Position numbers and translations under genes: made by a program. Shown here one piece after another: positions 8,186-16,449 of a stretch of DNA of 27,741 nucleotides. This stretch comes from Beroe ovata (lineage: Eukaryota > Ctenophora > Nuda > Beroida > Beroidae), in NCBI GenBank assembly GCA_946803715.1, contig CAMPET010000313.1, positions 18,331 to 46,071 of the forward strand. The letters are read 5' to 3'. Each line of letters begins with the position of its first letter. The first letter of the stretch is position 1. The notes under the pieces are model-generated. The model made no database searches. It worked only from the letters and a program-made list of their open reading frames with translations, and was not told the DNA's origin.

Positions 8186-11100
8186 ATGGGATTACTTATT
8201 TCAAAATTGTGGCAATACTTTTCAGCGAATGGTAGGAGTTTAGACGCTATTCAACATTCATATTTTGATTGCGCCCAATCATGTAATACAACTTTGGAAA
8301 AGCCAAGCACCCTGATTCGGCAGTCTGGAGCAAGTCTAGTTCGACCCTAAAAAGTGGACGTCCGCTTTTGAAAGCGGACATCATCTCAAAAAAGCTGACA
8401 TCCGCTTTTTTGAAACTCAAATAAAACTCTTTTGAATTCCTGATAGTTTCTTCATTTGATATAAATGTGGCGTTTAAACCCTCTTATCTTATTCGCTTTG
8501 CCATTCTAACGAATTTGAAGGAAATTTCTGGTATTCCTCTGATTGCGAACTCAGACAATGAAACAGAGGAATACCAGAAATTTCCTTCAAATTCGTAGTA
8601 ACTATGCGACTCTTAAACATAACCCCTCTCCAAATGTTGCCATTCTAATAGCACCAAACCTTCTCCCCACACCCCCTTCTCCCCAGTATCCACCAACAAT
8701 TGGGTGTCCTTAAAGTTGGATATTATGTTCGCTAACCCTCAAAAAAGCGGACGACGGACGTCCGCATTTTTGAAATGATATCTGCATTTAAAAGCGGACG
8801 TCCGCTTTTTAAGGTCGAACTTCCTCCAGACTGCCCTTGATTCAGCATGTTCCATTGTTTCAGAGTACAAAGTGATCGTGGTTGGACTGGATAACGCTGG
8901 AAAAACTACCATTCTCTATCACCTGTGAGGAGACATTGTTTTGTAGCAAATCGGGCATTTGATTAATTAAACCCAGGCAAAAGAGTTTTCCCCTATTGTA
9001 TTGGATTATTTTCCAGTCAATCGTATGGGGACAGTTCTATGCCCTGTGGTAATCAATCATTGCTCTCATTCTGCATTAATTCACGGGTCCTTTACACCAG
9101 AGACCAGTTATTCATGCGAAAAACCTGTCACTTCATTTAACAACTACATTCATCCTTGACTGAAAGCTAAAACTGGACAAAAACAGATGAAAAATCCATC
9201 TATAAAACAAGACCTTGTGCTTACAATTGAAGCAAAATCACGTTGCAACCCTTTGTAATAATCATTAATCAAGTTTTTGATCGGAATTATTGTACAAGTT
9301 TCATTTTATCGATAATCGACGATATATTTGATGCTGATATCGTTGTTGATCTATACAATTATGCGTCTCATGATAAAACTGACGAGTCCAGTTAAAGCTA
9401 TAGGCCCGACTGATAGTGAGATATGGTAAGCATGGTTACAGAACGGTTCCTCACAAACTTCGCACGTGCAGTTAGTGTTTCCTCCTATTGTGCAGTTCTT
9501 GACCACCTCGTCGCAACCAGCAGCACCATACGGGTCCCATAGGCATCCCTGCAGGAGATGAAACGTTACCTCAGAATCGGCGATAATTAGACAAACAGTC
9601 ATATAGAATTGGAGGACTTGTACCCTTGGACTTGAATCTTGATTCTAGAGGATATCTTAATGATGTATATTTTGTTTATGAAGGAATGGGAGGAGTTCCC
9701 TCACCTTATCGACAAAGGAAACGCCGTCAGAGGACGTGTATGTAGAGTAGTAACAGTCGCTCGACTGTTGACATACTGTCCTCTCATCTGCGCACGTGTC
9801 ATTGTCTGTCTTTCGTTCACACGTCAAGCAGTACTCTGCGGGAAAAGATCAGTGTCACTACTGCAGCAACCCCAATAAGAGCATGAAAGAGTTGGAGCAT
9901 ACTTTTTCCATAGTTTGATTCACGTAATACGTCACCTCGATTAGGTATGTCGTTATGTCAAAGTTTTACCTAGTATTACACAGTGTTGCCACTGTTCTCT
10001 ATTGTATTGTCTAACGTTACCTGCTTGCCCGAGTTTTACCTAGTTACCCGAATTTTACCTCGTGCTACTGCAATGTTGCCAGTACCTGGATCCTGTTCAG
10101 GGTATCTGTAATAACTCGACCTCCTGAATCCATAGCTTGACATACTCCACAATGTCATGTACGTGAGAACGCTACTACGGCTGTAATCAGACCTGAACCA
10201 CGTGTTTTCACCATGTACACTGACCATTCTACACATGTCATTGCTGCACTCTACAGTGCGCTACTCACTACACAACTCACACAGGGCACTGATATGAACA
10301 CTACATGAACACTGATATGAACACTACATAATGTACAGGTGACACTGCTGTACACTGCCTCATACAAGACATACACTGCTACAATTAGTAGTACATTGTA
10401 CATATTGTACACGTGTATCTTACCCTGTGTAGTATCTTGTTCCACGGTACCGTGTTCTTGCTGCGCTCCGTGATGAGCCCCGAGAACCACGTGACCCTCC
10501 ACGTGATCCACCACCCCTCGCCCCCCTAGCATATACCGCCACGTGCAAAGCACATATCACCAGCAGTAGCAGTAGAGTTGATCGTGGTGTCATTCAGCTG
10601 TTGTATATCGTCAATTATTGCTTCTGGTGAAACTTTGTGGAAAAATTGCAATAAGTCGGAAAATGCAAGGGAAAATACAATTAACTAAAGAATTTTAAAG
10701 AGGATAAGCCAGTCGTTAGGAACATTATTGTCCTGTCACCCGTGTTAACATAATGTGCATATTTATAATTAGACGCATTAGATTATGATAAGATAATTGA
10801 TTGATAAAATTGGACGCAAAACTACAGCACATAATGATACAGCTATAGAGTGATATAATATAGAGCAAGTGATGAAAGCTACAACAAGCACAACTATATA
10901 GGTGGAAGGAAGAGCATTGTAATATGTACATTCTTCTAGAAGATATAATGTATTTCGTACATTGATATATCATGCATGAGAAAATTACTTGAAGACTCTC
11001 CAAAGGCACTTGTTACGGTATACATCGGGTGCATGACGCTGGAATTCGGAAATACGGAACTAGATCTAAGTAGGCAGCATCGCTAAACCACATTGCAAAA

Positions 11101-14100
11101 CAACATCACCAAACAACATCAGCATCATATGACAAACACTCAGTGGTCCCCGCTATAAGAGTTATAAGCGTGTTTGTTGTATAAACTACTGACAATACCT
11201 ATCGTACATTGCTCTGCCTGCGGCAGCAGTACAAGCCATTATAAATACATTTAGCCAGGGCAGAGGTCACACGCACGCACACACACATACACACTCGCAC
11301 ACATACACAGTACACACGCGCACACCCACACACACGGACACACACGGACACACNNNNNNNNNNNNNNNNNNNNNNNNNNNNNNNNNNNNNNNNNNNNNNN
11401 NNNNNNNNNNNNNNNNNNNNNNNNNNNNNNNNNNNNNNNNNNNNNNNNNNNNNNNNNNNNNNNNNNNNNNNNNNNNNNNNNNNNNNNNNNNNNNNNNNNN
11501 NNNNNNNNNNNNNNNNNNNNNNNNNNNNNNNNNNNNNNNNNNNNNNNNNNNNNNNNNNNNNNNNNNNNNNNNNNNNNNNNNNNNNNNNNNNNNNNNNNNN
11601 NNNNNNNNNNNNNNNNNNNNNNNNNNNNNNNNNNNNNNNNNNNNNNNNNNNNNNNNNNNNNNNNNNNNNNNNNNNNNNNNNNNNNNNNNNNNNNNNNNNN
11701 NNNNNNNNNNNNNNNNNNNNNNNNNNNNNNNNNNNNNNNNNNNNNNNNNNNNNNNNNNNNNNNNNNNNNNNNNNNNNNNNNNNNNNNNNNNNNNNNNNNN
11801 NNNNNNNNNNNNNNNNNNNNNNNNNNNNNNNNNNNNNNNNNNNNNNNNNNNNNNNNNNNNNNNNNNNNNNNNNNNNNNNNNNNNNNNNNNNNNNNNNNNN
11901 NNNNNNNNNNNNNNNNNNNNNNNNNNNNNNNNNNNNNNNNNNNNNNNNNNNNNNNNNNNNNNNNNNNNNNNNNNNNNNNNNNNNNNNNNNNNNNNNNNNN
12001 NNNNNNNNNNNNNNNNNNNNNNNNNNNNNNNNNNNNNNNNNNNNNNNNNNNNNNNNNNNNNNNNNNNNNNNNNNNNNNNNNNNNNNNNNNNNNNNNNNNN
12101 NNNNNNNNNNNNNNNNNNNNNNNNNNNNNNNNNNNNNNNNNNNNNNNNNNNNNNNNNNNNNNNNNNNNNNNNNNNNNNNNNNNNNNNNNNNNNNNNNNNN
12201 NNNNNNNNNNNNNNNNNNNNNNNNNNNNNNNNNNNNNNNNNNNNNNNNNNNNNNNNNNNNNNNCACACACACACACACACACACTCACACACAGGTTAAT
12301 GGACGAGGTAGTTCACACCTCACCGACGATTGGGAGTAACGTGGAAGAAATAACTTGGCGAAATATCAAGTTTATCATGTGGGACATTGGTGGACAGGAT
12401 TCACTGCGACAGTCCTGGTCCACCTACTACTCCAACACTAACGTGAGTAATTACTGCAACTTTAGTTGTGTTGTTTTCACTGCGTAATAACCGTGGTGTC
12501 ATGAATCATATTGTGACTCATTGTAGAACGAAAAAGTGATTGGGGTGGGGAAAAATCTATCGTATGATTGGAAACTTATAGAAGTGTGAATCTTATAGAA
12601 GTGTGCACTTGCCTGTACTTTTTGATGTATATCACCTTACGAACTACGAAGGTATTGTACCTTTTATTTGTCCGTTTTTTTTTCGTATGAGCCAACTCAT
12701 GTCACGTCAGTTATATCCTGACGATTGTTTGTCGGTTCACTTGGCTGTTATTACAGCTCTTGTCCGACAACAAAGCCACAGGGGCAATGTCGCAAGTTCC
12801 TCCCATGATTCTCCGTAATGCATTGGGAAATTGAATATTGAGTACTAGATCTCCTTCTCATAGATGGTCAAATTAGGGATCCCAACAAATTCTGTGTAAT
12901 AGTGAAGATGTGTGATAAATTCCGTGGAATACTAGGGACCAGGAAGTCTGCTAAATAGTGTTTAAAATTTGTCTGAACTGATTATTCTTAATCATCTTCG
13001 GACAAGTGTATCAGATATTTGCCGTCTCTCCTCAAAATTATGTTAGTGTGTAAGCACTTTATACACTTTTTGAAATGTATTTGATTAGATCATGATCAAG
13101 TACTGAATAGGGAAGAAACTCAGAAAGTTTTGGCATTGACCCGGACTTGAACCCGTTTTATCATGTTATTTAGCGATTATAACAATGACCGATTGACCCC
13201 AACCGGCCGGTTCAATGTACATTGCGATGTACATTCAACATTTTCCAATACCAATGTACAATGTACAATACCAATGTACATTGTACAATGTACAATACCA
13301 ATGTATTAATGTCGTTTCAGTTTGTATTCATGGTTATTGATAGCGCTGACAGGGAACGTTTGACTATCGCTAAAGATGAACTGTTCAAAATGCTTAACGC
13401 TGAGGTAGGATTTGACTTGTTGTTCAATCATGAACATTTGGCGACAAGTGGCAAGTGTCCAGCAGTTTCTGAGTCTGAAATTCATAGAATTTTCTTTTCT
13501 AGTGGTCAAATATATAGGGTCTTGTTGTAAACATAGGCCAACTGGCCAATCACAATAACAGTTCAAAAAGAACTTTTTTGAAATACTAAGTTCAATTGTG
13601 GTTAATCTTTTATGTTTAATCACAGGATCTGAGGAAGTCCTCACTGTTAATCTACGCCAACAAACAAGATGTCAAGGTAACACCCCACGTCACTGACTTC
13701 CTTTTGTAGTCTAATCGAGACTGAGAAAAAGACTTCCTTTACAGTCTCTCTCTCCCACAGGATTGCCTGACCACAACTCAAATCTCCCAAACACTCAATC
13801 TGAAGTCTATTAAAGATCATCCTTACCACATTCAGCCATGTTGTGCGCTATCAGGAGAAGGGTGGGTCTCTTTTACTCATTATGTACCTGAGTCCACGCC
13901 CATGCCCACTTCGAAGATGGGTGGGAACAAAGTTAAGAGATCTGTTTCTCGATTACTGTGACTATAATCATTATCTGTAACGCGCGAACGCCTTGCGGAC
14001 GTGGGATGTCCAAAGCTCTCTTTTTGCGCGGCGAACGTGTGTTTATAGCGCGCGTTGTTCATCCTGCTTTTTATTAATTCTTGATGAGCTGTAAATTTTT

Positions 14101-14217
14101 AGTCACGATTCCATCCAGTTTTCGTCACTGATGCTCGATTTAACAGTATTATTAACATGTTTCAGCCTCCACCAAGGACTCGAATGGGTAACATCGCAGA
14201 TCAGAAGTGGCAGATAA
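8186..14217 (+). CDS. ARL5: ARL5, ADP-ribosylation factor-like small GTPase (seven exons)
   Basis: Exons are 8186-8231, 8864-8924, 12295-12442, 13321-13404, 13626-13676, 13761-13861 and 14166-14217. All have GT-AG borders and the phases fit, giving 543 nt and 180 residues (ARL5A/B are 179). The protein starts [16 protein letters not shown], with Gly2 available for N-myristoylation. G boxes: P-loop GLDNAGKTT, switch 1 with [18 protein letters not shown] (G3), ANKQDVK (G4) and CCALSGEG (G5). [14 protein letters not shown] and the C-terminal GLEWV are ARL5 signatures. ARL5 acts at the trans-Golgi, recruiting the GARP tether for endosome-to-Golgi traffic. Intron 1 is largely a transposon; intron 2 (3.4 kb, with an assembly gap) contains an antisense Ly6-like gene. 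The acceptor of exon 3 follows a CA repeat and that of exon 4 a TGTACA-rich repeat. The gene looks complete and functional. Confidence 0.95.
8319..8835. mobile_element. 517-bp non-autonomous inverted-repeat transposon in ARL5 intron 1
   Basis: The ends are GGCAGTCTGGAG at the left and its complement CTCCAGACTGCC at the right. The inverted similarity continues inward through TTCGACC, TAAAAAG and GGACGTCCGCTTTT with small indels. Several subterminal GGACGTCCGC palindromes occur at both ends. The flanks CCTGATTC (8311-8318) and CTTGATTC (8836-8843) match at 7 of 8 positions, consistent with an 8-bp target duplication. No transposase frame is present. An 8-bp duplication fits hAT- or P-like elements, but I cannot assign the superfamily. 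It makes up most of the 632-bp intron. Confidence 0.82.
8509..8596. repeat. Perfect 33-bp inverted repeat with 22-nt loop
   Basis: Arms 8509-8541 and 8564-8596 are exact reverse complements: left arm starts ACGAATTTGAAGG and ends TTCCTCTG. It sits inside the 517-bp transposon and would form a long hairpin in the ARL5 pre-mRNA. A 12-bp direct repeat, TTGCCATTCTAA, lies at 8498-8509 and 8637-8648 around it. Confidence 0.93.
9351..10593 (-). CDS. Nested antisense gene: Ly6/uPAR-type surface protein, four exons
   Basis: Exons on the minus strand: 10593-10424, 10059 up to about 10192/10219/10243 (three in-frame acceptors), 9835-9705 and 9548-9351. Donors are AGG/gtaaga, GAG/gtaaaa and AAG/gtgagg; acceptors include cccgcag and cctgcag. 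The frame stays open through all joins, giving about 210-227 residues. Exon 1 encodes a signal peptide ([20 protein letters not shown], cleavage probably after YA), then an Arg/Gly/Ser-rich stretch ([20 protein letters not shown]). Exon 2 is rich in Ser, Tyr and Arg. Exons 3 and 4 hold 12 cysteines: [15 protein letters not shown] opens a three-finger domain in the usual Ly6 way, and FCN near 9433 is the typical closing Cys-Asn. A hydrophobic tail follows ([17 protein letters not shown]), ending RRIIV, suiting a GPI signal or membrane anchor. The gene lies wholly in ARL5 intron 2, opposite strand. Function unknown; the start of exon 2 is the main doubt. Confidence 0.8.
10594..11353. other. ARL5 intron 2, no further exon seen
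   Basis: Upstream of the nested gene's start codon. It should contain that gene's promoter and 5' UTR on the minus strand. I find no clear TATA box or additional exon. From about 11270 the sequence becomes a degenerate CA repeat leading into the assembly gap. Confidence 0.5.
11354..12263. other. Assembly gap (910 N) inside a CA repeat
   Basis: An unbroken run of N flanked on both sides by CA-rich microsatellite (about 11270-11353 and 12264-12294). The gap probably exists because the repeat could not be assembled. Its true length is unknown. Open frames spanning it have no meaning. Confidence 0.98.
13132..13207 (-). other. tRNA-like relic (degenerate pol III boxes)
   Basis: On the minus strand the segment reads TTGGGGTCAATCGGTCATTG near its 5' end, resembling an A box, and GGTTCAAGTCC about 45 nt later, a good B box. 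The T stem and acceptor stem do not pair cleanly (two mismatches in the T stem), so it is not a convincing functional tRNA. It may be a decayed tRNA or the head of a tRNA-derived SINE in ARL5 intron 3. Confidence 0.3.
13211..13306. repeat. TGTACA-rich palindromic tandem repeat before ARL5 exon 4
   Basis: Repeated ACCAATGTACAATGTACAAT units with alternating TGTACA palindromes. The array ends about 14 bp before the acceptor of exon 4 (AG at 13319-13320). Similar TGTACA-rich patches occur near 1015-1045 and 10330-10420. Confidence 0.85.
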
Positions 14218-14668
14218 CATTAGCTAAACAAGACAGAAGACACACACAGATACCAGATGTGTCGCACTGTGGTTATTTGATTCATGTCTGCAGTGGCCAA
14301 ACCGCATTGTGTAAGATCGCTGCATGTCGCCAGTATGAGTGTATCTATGTCAGGATGGCGGGAATTCAGGACTGCGGTGTGATCATAGCCAAGGTATTGA
14401 GTATTGACGAGATTGAAATATATCTATTTAGCCACACTTCCTTTCCAGTTTTCCAACCTCCTTCCGGGAAGATTTTAAACTCCGTTTAATCGTCTAACTA
14501 GAATGTAGATGACAGGTCGTTATTTGTAGTTCATCGAGTCCTCCTTGGAAACCACTCGCGGGATAATATTTTCATCCGTTCCCCTTGAGCCGGAAGGATT
14601 TCCTGGGTGATTGGCAGAAATCCAGAATCCTGCAAGATCATAATTTTACATATGATTCAATCCATGAT

Positions 14669-14674
14669 ATTAAA
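14669..14674 (+). terminator. Candidate poly(A) signal for ARL5
   Basis: ATTAAA, a common variant poly(A) signal, 451 bp after the ARL5 stop in AT-rich sequence. No canonical AATAAA was seen between the stop and the MITE at 14848. In sequence this AT-rich the hexamer can arise by chance. Confidence 0.3.
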
Positions 14675-14847
14675 TATTGCAAATTGAAATGTGTGGTTTA
14701 CTTTAATTGTTATTCGATGCGATGCTATTCACTATATAAAATATATTTATGTTCTATGTTCATGATCTAAATGTTATAAATAGCTTTGTTCTACCCTTCC
14801 AATATGAATAATGGCCATGTTGCCGGCTGCTATGGCATTGGCAGTCA

Positions 14848-14973
14848 TTGTCAGATGTTACCTGACCTGTTTCTCGCGCGAGCGCGCCTTCATCGAAGGC
14901 CGAAACTGTTTCGGCCTTCGATGAAGGCGCGCGCGCCGCGCGCGAGAAACTGAGGTCAGATAAAATCTGACAA
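14848..14973. mobile_element. Complete 126-bp palindromic MITE with perfect 8-bp target duplication
   Basis: The tips are TTGTCAGAT and ATCTGACAA. The left half (GTTACCTGACCTGTTTCTCG, then CTTCATCGAAGGCCGAAAC) is nearly the reverse complement of the right half, so the element is close to one long palindrome with CG-alternating stretches. It is flanked by GGCAGTCA at 14840-14847 and 14974-14981, an exact 8-bp duplication. The copy at 23474-23592 has the same ends and its own duplication. Confidence 0.93.
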
Positions 14974-15110
14974 GGCAGTCATACAGTCTGTCCACACTAT
15001 CTCAGCTCAGATTCTCGCGCTCGCCGTTGGGGAAACATGGACATTTTCGGATCGAAATTTGATCGATGACATGATAATATGATATAGAATCGAAGATCGA
15101 TGGCCACTCG

Positions 15111-15190
15111 TTGTCAGATGTTACCATACCACCTGACCTGTTTATCGCGCGCGGAGCGCCGCGCGCGCCTTATGTTACATCATCGGCCTT
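15111..15190. mobile_element. Truncated relative of the palindromic MITE
   Basis: Starts TTGTCAGATGTTACC, continues CACCTGACCTGTTTATCGCG and a CG-rich stem, then CATCGGCCTTCGAA. The right-hand end with ATCTGACAA is missing and there is no matching duplication of the left flank GCCACTCG. Confidence 0.75.
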
Positions 15191-15243
15191 CGAAATTCAA
15201 AAATTTCATTGTCCATTTTGCGCCCGAGCCGTGCAAATAATTT

Positions 15244-15275
15244 TCGCGTCAGCTGGGCCTTGCATCGCCAGGCAA
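15244..15275. repeat. 32-bp dispersed block shared with 24449-24480
   Basis: TCGCGTCAGCTGGGCCT, then GCATCGCCAGGCAA, matches the block at 24449-24480 at all but one of 32 positions. Both copies lie near CG-rich MITE remnants. It is probably a piece of a further repeat family whose ends I cannot define. Confidence 0.75.
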
Positions 15276-15656
15276 CTGCAAAGCTGAGAATATGTTTTCG
15301 CCGCGCGCGCTCAAAACGAAATCCTAGTAACAGTTTCAAAATGACATGATTTTGTTCCCGTGTCCCTGTTATATTATATTTCAACTCCATGAAGTTGAAA
15401 TTACACTGCAATGGCTGTCGAGTTCTGATTTGCAGTTTGAGCAGATCAATATATTTCTGTAAGTTGTAGGATCAATGATCAGGGTCAATGAGAGGGTGCT
15501 GTAAGAGCAAAAGCTCTTTTATTTCCAATCTTGACCTTTATAGCTTGAAATAGCTTTATATTCAAATATTTGTGTTAGTGCCTTTTAGCACCGGATATAC
15601 TTACATTTTCCTTTATTTATTAATCATTCTGATATTGTTACGTATGTTGTTTAAGT

Positions 15657-15894
15657 GAACTGTATTGATAAAGTTCTTTATATCTCGGACTGCCACAGAA
15701 TAATACTGGGATGTTAGACAGAAATGCTTGACGTTTCGGTGTAACACACCATATTAATGATCTGAAATATTCTAATTTTTGAATTTTAGATCATGAATAT
15801 GGTGCAGTACACCAAAACGTCGAGCATTTCCATCTAACATTGCAGTACTATTCAGTGGCAGTTCGAGATATAAAGAAATTTATCAATACAGTTC
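15657..15894. mobile_element. 238-bp fold-back element, arms about 107 bp
   Basis: Left arm 15657-15763 and right arm 15788-15894 are reverse complements at close to nine tenths of positions, separated by a 24-nt AT-rich loop. Arm ends read GAACTGTATTGATAAA and its complement. No clean flanking duplication is visible. It may be a MITE or an old inverted duplication. Confidence 0.85.
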
Positions 15895-16258
15895 TATGTT
15901 ATGCAACTAATAAACAATAATTCACTTGCTCAACTGTGGTTGTGTAATTTATTCATTACTTTTTCACCGTTTTGTTCAATGATCAGGTAATCATTGAGAT
16001 GAAAAACATAGTTAGTCCTTTCTATAGAACAATGAATTTATTTGATTAACATTGGTACATATTTAGTTTGATGTCATATTTAGCAGCAGCTCAACATTAC
16101 TGACTTGACATGTTCAGCAAATTCCAATGAAACTGATAGATAATGAAAAGATCAAGCCTGTAGTCTGGCTATGATACTACAGTAGGCATAATGTACTAAC
16201 TGTCCAGCTACCCAATGGCCCATACCCATTATAGAAAATGATAACATCTAATTTATTT

Positions 16259-16300
16259 GGGCTACCTTGTTCCATATCTGGGCTACCTTGTTCCATATCT
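16259..16300. repeat. Two perfect copies of a 21-bp unit
   Basis: GGGCTACCTTGTTCCATATC plus T occurs twice in tandem without mismatch, about 150 bp upstream of the SON-like start codon. Confidence 0.95.
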
Positions 16301-16449
16301 GTCCTCTATGACATTTGTACTTAGAAATGGTAATGCTGATTCACCATTTTGAGCTTTTCATCTACGTTATGTTTGCCAAGAAAAGATACATCATGATGAG
16401 CAAGAATGTGTTTTTATTGAATTTTGAAGGTGATTCCTATAATTCAGCC

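Larger units (their letters stand above)
14218..16449. other. Intergenic region between ARL5 and the SON-like gene
   Basis: Contains the presumed ARL5 3' UTR (a candidate ATTAAA lies at 14669), a complete palindromic MITE, a truncated relative, a 238-bp fold-back and a doubled 21-bp repeat. No other exon is supported. The frame at 16315-16449 upstream of the SON-like start may be 5' UTR or intron sequence. Confidence 0.6.

Noticed and set aside
7701-8186. Possible operon-like pairing of the VPS9D1-like gene and ARL5
   Set aside because: A 484-bp spacer is longer than usual for animal operons and no trans-splice acceptor context is evident at the ARL5 start. Co-orientation is weak evidence.
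10251-10553. 100-residue minus-strand frame overlapping the nested Ly6-like gene
   Set aside because: It is read in a different frame from the signal-peptide exon and runs through that gene's intron 1; the exon reading has a proper ATG, signal peptide and splice donor.
11199-12292. Long minus-strand frames of about 340-360 codons across the N run
   Set aside because: They consist almost entirely of unknown residues from the gap and Val/Cys from the CA repeat.
12603-12818. 71-codon frame in ARL5 intron 3
   Set aside because: No domain, no splice context and it falls within a well-defined intron between two phase-0 exons.
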